A stretch of 64,000 nt of DNA from Chionis minor (Eukaryota; Chordata; Aves; Charadriiformes; Chionididae). Location: NCBI GenBank assembly GCA_013398295.1, contig VZSF01007706.1, forward strand, positions 756,533 to 820,532, read 5' to 3'. The notes under the pieces were generated by a model, which did no database searches, was not told the origin of the DNA, and worked only from the letters and a program-made list of their open reading frames with translations. Position numbers and translations under genes: made by a program. The number at the start of each line of letters is the position of its first letter. Positions within the stretch are counted from its first letter, which is position 1. Shown one piece after another: positions 22,768-36,500 of this stretch.

Positions 22768-24750
22768 TTGAGCAGGGAGCTCCTGAAAAAGCTCAAGTGG
22801 AAGAAGGAAGTTTATCATATGTGGAAGAAGGGGCTCGCCACTTGGGAAGATTATAAGAATACTGCCAGAGTATACAAGGTTGAAACGAGGAAAGCCAAGG
22901 CCTCCTTGGAATTAGATCTGGCCAGGGATGTCAAGGTCAACAGGAAAGGGTTCTTCAAGTACATAGGAGGGAAAAATAAAACTAGAGAGAATGTGGAACC
23001 TCTGTTGAATGAGATGGGTGTTATGGTGACAGATGATGCAGAGAAGGCAGAGTTACTGAATACTTTCTTTGCTTCAGTCCTCATTACTCAGGCCAGACCT
23101 CAGGACCACCAGACTTTACAGGGAACAGGGAAAGTCTGGAGCATGGAAGACTCTCCCTTGATTGAGGAGGGTCAAGTCAGAGACCTGTTAAGTAAACTGG
23201 ACATCCACAAGTCCATGGGTCTTAATGGGATGTACCCACAAGTGCTGAGGGAGCTGGCAGAAGTCATTGTTGGTCCACTCTGCATCGTCTTTGAAAGGTT
23301 CTGGAGAACAGGCCAGGTGTCTGAGGACTGGAGGAAAGCCAATGTCACTCCAGTCTTCAAGAGGGCAAGAAGGAGGATCCAGAAAACTACAGACCAGTCA
23401 GTCTCACCTCCATCCCTGGAAAGATGATGGAACAGCTCGTTCTGGGCGTCATCTCCAAGCGTATGGAAGACAAGAAGGTTACCAGTAGTCAACATGGATT
23501 CACCAAGAGGAAGTCATGTCTGACTAATCTGATAGCCTTCTATGATGGCATGACTGGACGGATAGATGAGGGGAGAGCAGTGGATGTTGTCTACCTTGAC
23601 TTCAGCAAGGCTTTTGACACCACAGCATCCTTGTAGGTAATCTTAGGGAGTGTGGGTTAGATGAATGGACAATGGGGTGGATTGCAAACTGGCTAGCAGA
23701 TAATACTCAGAGGGTTGTGATTAGTGGCACAGAGTCTAGTTGGAGGCCTGTAACTAGTGGTGTTCCTCAGGGGTCAGTGCTGGGTCCAGTCCTGTTCAAT
23801 GTATTTATCAATGACCTGGGTGAAGGGATGGAGTGTGACATCAGCGAGTTTGCTGATGACACGAAACTAGGAGGGGTGGCTGAAACCCTGGAAGGCTGTG
23901 CTGCCATTCAGCATGATCTGGACAAGCTGGAGAGTTGGGCAGGGAAGAACCTTATGAAGTTCATCTGGGGAGGAATAACCTCACACAGCGATACAGGTTA
24001 GGGGCTGACCTGTTGGAAAACAGCTCTGCAGAGAGGGACCTGGTGGACAACAGGATGACCATGGGCCAGTAATGTGCCCTTGTGGCCAAGAAGGCCAATG
24101 GCATCCCAGGGTGCATCAAGAGGAGTGTAGCAAGCAGGAGGTCATTCTCCCCCTCTACTCTGTCCTGGTGAGACCAAAACTCTAGTACTGTGTCCAGTTC
24201 TGGGCTTCCCAGTTTCAGAAGGACAAGGAACTGCTGGAGAGGGTGCGGCAAAGGGCCACGAAGATGATGGGGGGCTGGAGCATCTTTCTTATGAAGAAAG
24301 GTTGAGGGAATTGGGTCTTCTTATTCTGGAGAATCATAGAATCATAGAATGGTTAGAGTTGGAAGGGACCTTAAAGATCATCAAGTTCCAACCCCCCTGC
24401 CATGGGCAGGGTCACCTCTCACTAGAGCAGATTGTGCTCAAAGCCCCATCCAGCCTGGCCTTAAACACTTAAAGAGAAGACTGAGGGGGGATCTCATCAA
24501 TGTTTATAAATACTTAAAGGGAGGGTGCCAGGAGGAGGGGGCCAGGATTTTTTCAGTAGTACCCAGTGATAGGACAAGGGGCAATGGGTATAAATTTGAA
24601 TATAGGAAGTTCCATCTCAATATGAGGAGGAACTTCTTTCCTTTGAGGGTGGCAGAGCACTGGAACAGGCTGCCCACAGATGTGGCAGAGTCTCTGACTC
24701 TGGAGACATTCAAAACCCGCCTGGACACCATCCTGTGCAACCTGCTGTAG
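22768..24750 (+). pseudogene. CR1 ORF2 reverse transcriptase pseudogene
   Basis: The frame 22768-23427 covers the linker and RT start (KRGFFKY-like motif, [45 protein letters not shown]). A shift near 23365 moves to the frame 23424-23636 with [20 protein letters not shown] and [11 protein letters not shown] gap of about seven bases after that motif breaks it again. The frame 23672-24001 has [25 protein letters not shown] and catalytic FADD at 23849-23860. About 36 bases seem missing near 23960, and further shifts follow. The C-terminal part reappears at 24470-24750 ([30 protein letters not shown]). It is dead by several frameshifts and one insertion. Confidence 0.92.
24332..24469 (-). mobile_element. 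Nested young CR1 3' end, minus strand
   Basis: Begins with two overlapping AATCATAGAATCATAGAATG units and continues TTAGAGTTGGAAGGGACC, CAACCCCCCTGCCATGGGCA and CAAAGCCCCATCCAGCCTGG. The host CR1 reads CTGGAGAA just before and AAGAGAAGACTGAGG just after, which restores its order. The first 80 bases are identical to the copy at 26261, so this insertion is younger than its host. Confidence 0.93.
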
Positions 24751-24829
24751 GTGGACCTGCTCTGGCAGGGGGGTTGGACCAGATGATCTCTAGAGGTCCC
24801 TTCCAACCCTTAACATTCTGTGATTCTAA

Positions 24830-25247
24830 AATTAAACCAGAGTAACATAATACTTTGCAACACACTTCCCAGAATTGACTGAATGATGTAATGAAAATTC
24901 ATTACATATGTTGTTCAATGTTTATTGCTGCTTGGTGTTAGACCAGGCAATATTTTATTCACTTAATACTTGTAATACATAATTCAGCCAGACATACAGC
25001 AGTTGAACAGTGACAAAAAAGCCCAGTGGTTTCTAAATGTATTATTTTAATGAAAACTAGAAATACAGTTCATAACATATTCAGCAAATACTGTCTAACC
25101 AACTTCCCTGTATGTGCAGATATTTATTTATATACCAGATACCTATGCTTTTTATTTCCTAATAAGAATCCTCAGAAACCAACTTCCTTTTTAATCAGTT
25201 AGGTTATTTAGTATCAAAAGAATATTAATTTGTGTATTCCATTTTGG
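24830..25247. other. Unique AT-rich non-coding DNA
   Basis: Nothing recognised. Confidence 0.5.
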
Positions 25248-25351
25248 AAAAAAAACAAAAACAAAAACCCCAAAAAAACCAGAAACCAAAATCCAAAAAA
25301 CACACCAAACAAAAGCAACCAACCCACCAACAAAACAAAACACAAACCACA
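25248..25351. repeat. A/C-rich low-complexity tract (third of three)
   Basis: AAACAAAAAC, CCAAAA and ACCAAACAAAAGC-like units with almost no T on the plus strand. Same style and strand as the tracts at 3681 and 6578. Confidence 0.8.
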
Positions 25352-26255
25352 GAAATGAAATGGAACTTTTTGACTGCTTAGGACACAGTCAAATCCAAAC
25401 AGAAAAAACCTTAAGGTGTACAAGCATATAACCAAAATACTGGTAAGTTATCAACACTATTTTAGCTACAAATCCAGGACAACACAGGACCATTTGGGAT
25501 GTTGTGAGCAAAGTTGTCTTGCTACTTGGCCACAGATAGAGGTTTTTTTGAAGTATTTTAATCCAGTATCTCCTGGTAAAGATTAAGACTGGTGCAAAAC
25601 CCATGCTAACATATCAAAACAAACAGCACAGTAAGAGGCAAATAACAAGGTTAAAATGCTGATGGTCTGTTGACCTCACAACTCTGATTTTTAACAAACC
25701 ACTAATGGATTTATAAGACTCAGAACTGCAAAGGAAGCATTTAGAGAAATCAAACACTACCCAGAAAAATCCAGAACCAAGAAAACCCCCAAAACCTTTA
25801 GACTTACATATTTCTTTCTACAGGACAACTCCAGCCCTACTTAGGACTTATTTTGTCATTTTAGCAGCAAGAAAAAGAATTAAAACTTATTCAAGCAGTT
25901 TGAACCCCCAGGTGATATCAGGGCTTAGGTTACTGCTGGAAAGATGTCTTTGAGCTTCACCTCCACCACAGGTGTGCTGAGCACTACTTTGATGCAGATG
26001 ATTTCAATAATATTCTGACCTAAATGTATTCCATGGGAGTTTTACCCCTGATTTCAGCAGAGCCATGATTTCATGCAGTGAGTATAACTTAGATTAGTCT
26101 TGCGACTTGCTCAGAAGCTGATTCAAAATACAGTGAAGTCAAAGGGAGTTGCATTGAACCAAGTTTAATTCAATTAATTGTGTTTAATAGTATTTATTAG
26201 TTTTAATGTACGCTAATCCTATTTTTAAGGGAAAAAAAGGAAGCAAAACCTATTT
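25352..26255. other. Unique non-coding DNA
   Basis: Nothing recognised. Confidence 0.5.
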
Positions 26256-26493
26256 CACAGAATCATAGAATCATAGAATGGTTAGAGTTGGAAGGGACCT
26301 TAAAGATCATCAAGTTCCAACCCCCCTGCCATGGGCAGGGACACCTCTGACTACAGCAGGTTGCTCAAAGCCCCATCCAGCCTGGCCTTAAACACTTCCA
26401 GGGACGGGGCATCCACAACTTCCCTGGGTAACCTGTTCTAGTGCCTCACCACCCTCACAGTAAAGAACTTCTTCCTAATATCTAATCTAAATC
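26256..26493 (-). mobile_element. Young CR1 3' end, minus strand
   Basis: Starts CACAGAATCATAGAATCAT and continues through the CR1 tail into the end of ORF2: AGGGACGGGGCATCCACAAC, CCTGGGTAACCTGTTCTAGT, TGCCTCACCACCCTCACAGT and GAACTTCTTCCTAATATCTA. It is nearly identical to the nested copy at 24332 over about 135 bases. The 5' end is truncated, and a short inverted copy of its own end follows at 26494-26507. Confidence 0.93.
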
Positions 26494-26507
26494 TTAGGAA
26501 GAAGTTC
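26465..26507. repeat. Perfect 14-bp inverted repeat at the CR1 5' break
   Basis: GAACTTCTTCCTAA (26465-26478) pairs exactly with TTAGGAAGAAGTTC (26494-26507) around a 15-base loop. The left arm belongs to CR1; the right arm is beyond the point where CR1 sequence should stop. Confidence 0.9.
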
Positions 26508-29500
26508 ACTTTCACTTTAAGTGCTGTATTATGCCAACTTTGATGATACTAGGAGATATCTCTTAGCTCTTTGTATCTAAGTTTATGGTAAATAGTTTTT
26601 TTAAAGAGTGTTTTCATTTTTTCATGAATAAAAGGAAAAAAAACCCTCACCAACCCTAATTACCAAGTTACAGAAGCTTAATTAGGTTAAGTGTATAGGA
26701 TTTCTAAGACTTCTGCCTTCCCACATTGACTAAGGCAGCTGAACCACAAGCACTTTTAAATGATCTTACAATGTTTGCCATTATTACAGGTCTAATATTC
26801 ATTTTTTTAAAGTTCAGCAGATCAGCAGTAATTCACTACCTCACGTATGGTCAGACAAACCAGTTTTCAGTTACTGGACTTTAGAATAGATATTGCATTG
26901 TTCTAACTTCCCTATTATATTCCTGTGCATAGCAACTTTTTTTTTTCTTTCTTTCTTTTCTTTTTGGAGCCACTGTATATTGAAACTTTTGGCTAATCAC
27001 ATCAGAAAACAGAAACAGAATATTCTAAAAGTTTTCTGAAAATATATTTCCTATAATTATGCTGTACAGAAACCATGGTATAAACTAAGATTAAATTCTT
27101 CTCATTTAAAACCACCTGATAATAAAATACCCTCAGCTAAAAAGAAAATAATTTGAAGCTGTGTTCCACAGAAAAGGCTGTTATTGGACAATGTGACTTA
27201 GTATGAACAGCTTAGTAAGAGCATTTAAGAGACAACAGCTTAACATCCCCAGCATATAGTAAACCAGAACATTCTCCCAAATCAGAAATACCCTTCTGTT
27301 GATTTCTATGCGTCTTCCTGTGCAAGTCCAGAATCTGACTTTGCCATTAGCCCTTCAGGACTGGGGGCATCAAAGTACAAGTATTGTCTTAGTGTACAGA
27401 CTTCTGCTTTCCCTTCTCCCTGTGTGTATTCATACACTAAACAGAAGAGACATCAATAATTTCTGTAATTTTTGTGGCTCTGCTGCACTGTAAGTATTAA
27501 GTAATCATAAAGATGGAAATATCAGCTATGTACACTTTAAACATCCACCATACAATTAATTCAGAATATAAAGCAAGTCATGTAAATTAAAATAAGCTTT
27601 TATGACTAATAAAACATGCAAATATGGTAATCTTATTAGTGTGGTGAAAGGCAGAACTTAAATTTCACAGAGAATAAAATCAGAGATATTTATTTTCAGA
27701 TTGAAAGTAAACAAATTGATTTGACTTTTCTCTTCTCGTCTAAATGGAAGTTTCTCTTCCTGAACTGTGCAAAAATCAGGTTAACACCTGAGTCAGCAAA
27801 CTTTCAAATCGATTATAGTACTTGCTGTTATTTTCCAGGTCCTGGAAAAGTTATGGCTGATGGTCCTTGGGCATTTTTGCTAGCCTTCAACATTTAAGAT
27901 GTTCTTGACTGTTCCAAGAGGTTATTCATCCCTTCACAGAGGCCTCCTCTGATCTTTGTCACTACAGGATTTTACTTACTATTTGAAGATCAATTGGCCT
28001 AGGAAGTTGGTTTCAAAAGGAATGGATAAAAGTCCTATGCAGTCTCATTTGGGAAGACCTGTGTCAGAAGAACAGGAAGAGACTGAGAATCTCTAGGTGT
28101 TGATTTCTTCAACTCACAGAAATTAGCATCGATTAACCGGAAGGAAAGTATTCACTTAATGTACTGCTATAATATACTAAAGAAATGTATTTCTAGCATG
28201 ACCCACTAATTTCCTTGGATAAAAGCACAGACAAATCAAACATCTTCCAAACACAAAATGCTCTACGAATCCCTTTAGCAGAGAAAAATCACCAAAGGTG
28301 GATGGCTACTTTTTACAAAGCTGCATTTGCTTGATATTGAAAAAGGCAAAAAGGGGGCCAAATTTATCACTGTTAAATAACATACCTACATCACGAATTA
28401 ACTTTAACTATTTTATTAGCTTAGACCGACTATGTCATGGGAATGTTTACTGAGTTTAAAGAATGTTACCCTTTTATCACATTTTATATTAATATATTCG
28501 AGAAATAACAAAAAATTTACATTTTTAAACAAGGATCAAAATACTATCCAGTCTATAGAAAAATAGTTGTTAATGCAAAGATATAAAGTCAATAATACAC
28601 TTTTTACATTTCTGCATGCACATATTCACATTCATTAAAAACACCTCCTCAGCTTTTCTAAAATATAACAGGACAAAGCAGTAGGGGATAGCACTTCCTA
28701 AAGCTGGCTTGTCTTGAAGTTCAAAATAACAATAATTTGTGTAGATGACTTTATTGAGAAAATGTGAGTTTAAATTAATATTCCAAATAAATAATTTTTA
28801 AAATGTGCAGGAAAAGTTGAAACGGTCTTGCATGAAGTACATGCAATATTTTGACATGAACATTAACAATTATATAATTACAGTCTTAATTTGGTAAAAT
28901 GGATTTAACAAGACCATGATCAAATCTGATTAAAATTGCAGCAAGTTAACTGCAACCATGTGTCTAAGTGGTTTCCTGAGTTAGTAACTAATATAACACA
29001 TATTAGCTTGTGCTCCTTGCATCTACTTATTACCTTTTATTAATTTGTTAATAGATTTCTCTTAATATAACTGAAAAATGGATAGGAACATTCCCATCAA
29101 TAATAAAATGGAAAGTACGATAATTCACAGTATTTTAAGATGTAAAATTTATCATTTATATCTTAAAAATTATTTATAAATGTTTTCATAATGTGCAAGC
29201 ATTAAATGGATTCTCCCATGAATTATATCTCAGTAATGAATCGGACATGAAAAATATTACTGATATTATCCAAGACGGTATGTAATGTTTTTTGAAAGAT
29301 TTACTTCAGTAAGACCTGCCACAGACTTCACATGTGATCTTTATAGCGTAATTAGATTCAAATCTCAGAAATTACTCAGGCAGCTAGCTGTCAGTCGAAA
29401 CAATGCGAGATAGTTGCCTAAAAAAGGAGCTGAAAGTTTAAATATCATCATGTGTCTGACCTTTAATCTCTATGAGAAAGTTCATCTAAAAATTACATGT

Positions 29501-30371
29501 CTAATTACCAAGGCTCCCTGTTTAGTCAGAATAAAGCGGCAGATGAAATGGCTCCCTTACTGGAATTTCTATCCACTGACCTCAGGAAGAGGGAAAAAAA
29601 AATAATCCAACTAGTCCATTGCCTTTGAATACTTTTGGTTAAAGGTGAGATGAATCTCACCCTCAGTGCTTTATTTTTCTATCTTTAAGCAAAGATAATA
29701 AGGCTTCTGTGCTCAGCGGTCAGGTGTGGAGGAATCCTTGCCTGAGCAGAGGAGGGGTCTGTTTGCCTATACTGCCAATATCAGCCAAGGGACAGGTTGA
29801 CACTTCCCTACCTCACAGGACCATTCTTCATTAGGAATGGAGATGTGTTTAGAAAAATATGTGAGGTCCCTATGCATTTACACATGCTAAAAGCAGAAAA
29901 GGGTTTATCCAGCACTGCATAAACAAAATTTTCTGGGATGCTCCACCTGTGGACAGTACATACAAAAACGTTGGTCTCCAGAATATTAAATGCAGAAGAC
30001 CCAGCTTCTCCCCTCAAGCATCTTCTCTGTTCTGGGGCTCATGCTCAAGAAGTCTGAGTAAAGGCAGCACGGCCCCTATAGAAGCTGTGGCTCCTTATAA
30101 CACTGTGCTTATGGGAACCAGATGCTGTGATCCTGTGGATCTTGTGCCATGTATTAGGAAACTATAACAGCTGGTTTGCAGGTTCTGACTAGGGACTCTG
30201 GCTCTCTGTTTTATCACCAATATGCTCCTTCAGGAGTCTTTACCTTAAAAACATTATTTTAATCTAGATTCTCTTTAACTTCCAATTCCTAGAATGCCCG
30301 AATAGGTATATCAACCTACAGGTGCAACAAAGCAAAACCCGATTAGATATTAAGTAAAATAAATTCACACT
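26508..30371. other. Unique AT-rich non-coding stretch
   Basis: No gene recognised. A C/T-rich tract lies at 26937-26965. The sequence around 28380-29280 is markedly AT-rich with small TAAT and TTATA motifs but no identifiable element. Confidence 0.5.
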
Positions 30372-30590
30372 GAGGGAAATCAAACTCTGCAGCAGCTTGC
30401 CCAAGACAGTAGTGGAACCTCCATTCTGGGAAATATTCAGTGCTTAACTGGGTGTGATTCTGAGGAACCTGATATAATTTGATACTTGCTTCTAAATTCA
30501 AAGCTAGCTCTGCCTTCAGAAGGAGCTTGAGCCAGGTGACCTCCAGAAATCCCTTCAACCTGTGTTGTTTTAGAATTCTATGTTTCTGTC
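30372..30590 (+). mobile_element. Old CR1 3' end, plus strand
   Basis: Follows CR1 order with heavy divergence: GCAGCAGCTTGCCCAAGACA, GGAACCTCCATTCTGGGAAA, TATTCAGTGCTTAACTGGGT, CCAGGTGACCTCCAGAAATC and CCTTCAACCTGTGTTGTTTT, ending near GAATTCTATGTTTCTG. Truncated at its 5' end. Confidence 0.75.
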
Positions 30591-33500
30591 TTTGTCAATT
30601 GTTAGTCTGTTACCCAACTCAGCTCACATTTTAATTTATCAATTAAAAAAATGATGAGAGCTGTTGACCTTTGAAATCAGTCAAGAATCAAATAACAGTA
30701 AGAACATCACTGGTTGACTCTAGTATACATAAACCTCAACTCATACATGGCTATAAGTGTGTCTGAGGAAAGAGCATGCAGTTTCTTCTTTATCCTGATC
30801 CCTGTACGTTTATGGATTCAGCTGATCCCTGTGGTGTCTCAGAGTAGCCCAGGATTTCTACCAGCTATCCAGTAAGATATTTCAGAATCTCTTTCATATT
30901 CAGAATATCTCCTAATTTCTTTATTTCAGACACATTAAAAGAGCTGTGTTTTTCTCTCCTTTATAAACCAAAGAATTCACGGTACTTTAAACTCTTGTAG
31001 GAAAAAGCGCATCATTTGATCTGAAGACATTTTTAACTTAATTTCTTCTTTTTAAGGATACTTTCAGAGTAAGGTGCTTTTTTGGCCTTTTTTTTTTTTT
31101 TTAAATTTCACTCAGCTAGCGGAACATGTAAAATGAATGAAAGCTAAAACAGACTTTAGATTTTACAAAGATAGAACAATTGCCTTTCAGGGACTGCCAA
31201 TCAATGCCAATTTTAAATCTGCTTAGTGCCTCCAGTCCTTCAGGTATTTGGGGATTCTGAGGTTTTCAGAGGTTAATGATTAGGAATATTAATAGGCTTT
31301 AATAGGCTTTAAAGAAGATTTTATTTTACATGAAATTGTTGCTAAATTGAAACAATGTGCAAGTCTCAAATTAAAAAAGAAGCCTACTTTCTACTTTACA
31401 AATTCAGTACATAGCCAAAAAGATCTGAATTTAGTCTAATAAAATAGAGATCTTTGAACACTGATTAAACTTTAATTTAAAATATCAAAGATGTTAGACT
31501 TGGTCATTAAATAACGACAAAGTAATGCTAACTTTTGTGATTGCTGTTTTGTTTACATTTTAAATACATGGCCATTTGAGCTTGAGATGCTTTTTCTCCC
31601 TTTTTAACATTATATTTAAGAATTGAAAGCTGACCAAAATCAAACCAGACATGGTCTTTTTTCTTTTCCTCCATCATATACATTTGGGTGTTTTTATAGC
31701 TTCATGGTTCTAAGCAAAATTTGATGGAGTCGCTATTGAATCAATCCCTGCAGAAGAGCTCCTCTTCCTTTCTACTGCCCTTATAGATCACATTTCATTT
31801 CTTTCCCTCAGCAGTTTGAAGGTCACCAGTGCAAAGTGATGATTCCAGAGACAAAATTGTTTGAATGCAAGTTCTGATAGGGATTTATCCAAAGAAATAG
31901 GTGTTTTTTTTCTACGGAACACTTGAGATGCTATTGAGGCTCAGTAGTGTAGAAATGAATAACTAAGAAAAATGAGATTGAAAATTAATATTTCTTTAAA
32001 AAGGACCAAATTAGGTGCCTATTAAGGCACAATTCAAAGAAAAATACAATACCCAAGACTAAAATTCCATCTTCATTCCACAGCAGAAATAAAAAGTAAT
32101 AGAGAACAAATGAAAAAGAAACAGAACCTAGCATTTTATTTATATTGATTTTTGCCTATGAAATATCTAGCTAGGCTAAGGAAAGTCAAAAGCATGGAAA
32201 AATACATCACTGGTATGGCAATAAGAAGGACTTAAGGAGGAGAGTTTTTCTCACAATTGTATATTATATGGACCCGTAGATAGACAGAAATAAAAACATT
32301 TTTAATGGGGATACCAAAATACTTTTTATGTACTCTTAATCACTGAGGATGACATTACTTTCCAGGTCATTGGTAACCAAAGAGAATGTTAAATACTATG
32401 CATAAGAAAAAAAGTATGGATCTGTATGCACAAAAATTTAATCACTGTTCTGCTTTCTTCCCTAAATGAATGACATTTGTTACAGACTAATCAATAATAG
32501 CTGTTTTGCTGATAATTTATTGTCTTCATAGTGTTGGCCAATACTGATAGATTCAGCCTATGCCAAAGAGATGATTAGCTGGTGAAAAACCTCTCTGTAA
32601 AGAATGATAAAGGAATTTTTTCCTGGATAGAGACCAGAGGTCTTCAAACAGCATGATTCAGCTGATGAGCATGCAGCCAGAAGATATGAAACTGGATTTC
32701 AACTATTTTAATCCAAATTATTTGCTCTTGGCTAAAAATATATCCAGCTGGATTTGATGGGCCAAATACATGCCAGCAGCTCCCAGAGCATGGGCAAGCA
32801 TATAAATGGTTTATACATGACTTACTGAGAAGTCACAGAATGTACGTGTCCTTGGCCTCTTTGGATGACAAGATGGGTAGAGACTGATACTGTAGATGTA
32901 ATGAAAGGAGTGGTCTTTAGGCTTTGTTTCCATTTCATTCAGTTCAGGTACCTGACGGGCAACTTTTAATTAGCAAATGGCTGGAGTGTTCAGCTAGCCT
33001 TTAAGTATGTTCTTTTGACTGAGAAACTCACTCATTTGCCATTTTAGATCTCCAAGCACTAGCATGCTTTTTTTCATCTAGCCTAGTGGGGTATAAGAAA
33101 GAAAAGGTGACAAATTATTTTACAGGCAGGAAATAATTTAAATGAGTTATAACTTACTGCATGCTGACTGTTCCAGTCATCTAGATTGAGGGGACAAACC
33201 AGAGACAAATTTGCCGCTTCATTCTGTTTCATTTGATGATTGCCTGACTTTCCTTTTTAGCTCCAGGAGATACATCTGTGAGACGTTTTACCGGTGGTTT
33301 GAAGGATGGTTGGGAGCCTGAAATCTACTGAGTAGACTGAATCCCCATTTCCAGTATTTCATGGAAAACTAGTGACCATTTTATTTCTGCAGTTCTTCTT
33401 GTCACAGTGACTTTGCCTAAACACCTTTATGAATTAAAGCAATTCTAAGCAATTTCTTTAGCCCAGAAGCATGGTGAACTGCCAACACAGAATACATTGC

Positions 33501-36500
33501 AAATTTTACATAGCATGTTGCTAGTCTTTAGTGAACCAACTCTCAAATCAATTACGTCTGCTGGCAAGGAAGCCTTAGCGCTCTTAAATAATTTAAAGTG
33601 CAAACTGTGTGGCATACAACTCCTTTCATCAGCAGCAAGATTGATTTCACCTTGTAGTATCTCTGCCCTACAGAAATGGCCTTTTTTAGTTAAGTTTTCA
33701 AAGTTATCACAGTAAAGCAGTAAAGTCTGCAGCATGTAACACAAGTTACATCTGTTCTTCTCAGATCGGATAGACAGTCATTAGTCAAAGTAAAAAATTG
33801 CTGCGGCATTAAACACTCTTTTCTATTTTCCGTTACAGACTTGCAAGAGGATATTGCGGAAAATACTTTATTTTAAACATTGATAAGTTTAGCACTTATT
33901 TATGATGAAATTAATAAGGAAAAGTAGATTATTTCAGAGCACATGTAGAGCTTAGCCACAATAAATTAATTCCATTTCATTTTATTAGTATGCTTGCCCA
34001 AATATCCTAAGCAAAGTTGTTATGCCAAACAGATCTATATGGGTCAGCTGTATAGATCTGCCTTTTTTAAACTTGAGGGAGGACTGTGAGATTTTTATCT
34101 GAACCCAGTGGCTAATAAGCTTAGGATTGTTTTCCTTTTAATTGTTATGAAAACATTCTCCATTGTCCTTTCTCCCTCCCAGATCTATATATCAGAAAAC
34201 ACCTTGAACTAAGAATGCCTTTGCCAGTGTTGTTTCCCCATTGTTGAACTTGGTGCACAAGTGTGAGGGAAGAAAAGTTCCAGAGCTATAAACCCCCTAC
34301 TAGGGTTTTATACAATATATCCTTTAGATCAAAGTCAGCTCTCTGCACCTACTTTGACAAGATGCTGCCCTAGTAGGGAATCTGCTTCCTACAAAGAATC
34401 TAAGCAGATTGGAGAAAAAATCACATTCTTCTTTAATATGTAGTGAAAAGATGCTGCCTTTTATTAAACCCATAAAAATTGAACTAGCTTATCAGTTATA
34501 GAATATGCAATTGGTTTCAGCAAATAAAGGACCAATTTGGAAAAAAAAAAAAGAAAAAATAAAAAAAGAATAGTTTACCCACTTAGCTTTAGGATTACAG
34601 TCAAGGGCACTCTAATAAAGTACACATTTCTCTGCTTATGGAATAGCCTTTGAAAGCTGAATGGTGAATATGTTTTACAAATACATTCTGGGAGTACAGG
34701 AAGAAATAGATTTCATTAAAATTGAATCTGTATGGCTACCTATTCCATTACTAGATCAGAAGAGCTGATATTGTGTATGCATAGATTCTTTTTAAAAATT
34801 AGGGGGTTTTGTAAACTTTGCAGATGTGAAAGGAAGTCCTTGGACAAAGTCAGACAGGAATTTTAACAGAGAGAACCTCATTTGTGCTATATATAATGGT
34901 CTTTATTTCTAGACCGGTTTGCCTGCAGAATACCATAACTAGAATCAAATCTGAGGTAGCCCATTGACTTCAGTCTTTGAATCTTTTTCAGTAACTTAAC
35001 AGTAGTTCAAAAGTATAAAACCCTGAATGTTTAAAAAAACACTCCCAAAACAGAAGGGGTTATTCACTCACTTTTTCTAGGCCTTCTATTTTGTTTTCCT
35101 ACTTGCCTTCTACTTTATATTATGTCTTTCTGATCCCACGCTGCAGCATCCACACTACCCTTTTAGGCTTAAAACACTTGGAAAATGAAACGAGGAAGAA
35201 GAAAGATAATTTTTTTTTTCTGTACATACTGACATAAAAGTGTTCTGTCATTGACTGAAAGTCCAAAATCAAACCCTACACAAACTCCAAATAATGAAAT
35301 ATATGGGTATTACACAAAATTGAACATTCAAGTCCAAGCCAATGCTTCCATATAACAATGTATGCAAAAGTCATGCTGTAAGTCTTCCAACTCTACTCAC
35401 TAGGTCAACTGAATCATGCTGTCTGAAGACCTGTGACCTCTATTTATGCACCATTACTACACAGATCTTCCCTTTATCATTCTGCGTAAAGGGCTGAAAC
35501 AGAACATTGCTCAACAGCAGAAAAGATGACAGTCTACATCCCTGCAATTTTGACATTTGCATAGATAGACTGCTTAGATCAATGCTTTGCTGTGCTGCCA
35601 CAACAAACCAGAGTGTAAGTTTGAATCAAACTTCAGTGGATTTTCATTAAAATCAGGGCAATTTCAATCATGTCCCAGAGGTCTTGATGGATGCAGAGCT
35701 GTTTCCAGAAATTGGTTTTCAAATGTTTGTTAGTGCAAAGATTGTGATCTTGGAAAAGGTTGCAATGAATCAATCCCAGTTTTAGAGAAGGAAAAAAGCT
35801 TTTAGAAGAAGCTTATTTAAGTTTTTTGCTCTAAGACCATAAACACATTAATTTTTTTTCCCTTATTCTCATTATTGTCTTAATTCCTTTATTTATTTTT
35901 CTCATTTAAAGCAAATTTTCTTTCTGCTTAGAAGGCATAGCCAGAATTTAGTACAATAGTAAGTCATGCATCTGGAAGGCATAACTCTATCTGTATTAGC
36001 CAAGAATGTCTCTGAAATTACCCAATATAATTTTTAGTTCATGGAAAATCCCTCTTTACCTCTAGTTCATAGTTGAGTGCTCTTAAAGAATTACCTCTGG
36101 TAGAGAAAAATCTGCAAATACACTTGTAGGCTGCAGCTTTTTGCATCTCTGGTCTGTTTACTGCTCATCACAAGTGGAATACTTTGAATTTTAGCACAAT
36201 GGAAATGCTCTTGCTGTTTTTTCATGAGATTTCAATAACTAAGCAGAATGCCTTACAGTGGCTGGATTAGATATTCATTAGAAAGCAGTTTTCTCAGGAT
36301 GATACATAATCATTTATTTGTTCAAGCAGTGTATTCCAGATGAGGTATAAAATGGCTTGAAAACCCTGTGTATCAGATGGTCTTACTCTCTACTGGAGAA
36401 AGACAAAGAAAAGCAACCATTCTGCAATTGGAGGGGAAGAGGGAAGATGGTACCCTGCCATGCACAAAAGCTATCTGTTTGGGCTTGTTTGTGGGTTTAT

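Larger units (their letters stand above)
22640..24829 (+). mobile_element. Long CR1 LINE copy, 5'-truncated, with nested CR1
   Basis: About 2 kb of CR1 from the linker between endonuclease and reverse transcriptase to the 3' tail. The first recognisable part is AGAGAGCTGGTTGATTTTC near 22670. The end is TTGGACCAGATGATCTCTAG, CCCTTCCAACCCTTAACATT, CTGTGATTCT at about 24829. A second CR1 in the opposite direction is inserted at 24332-24469. It is the longest transposon in the window, and the sense strand matches the copy at 7310. Confidence 0.93.
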
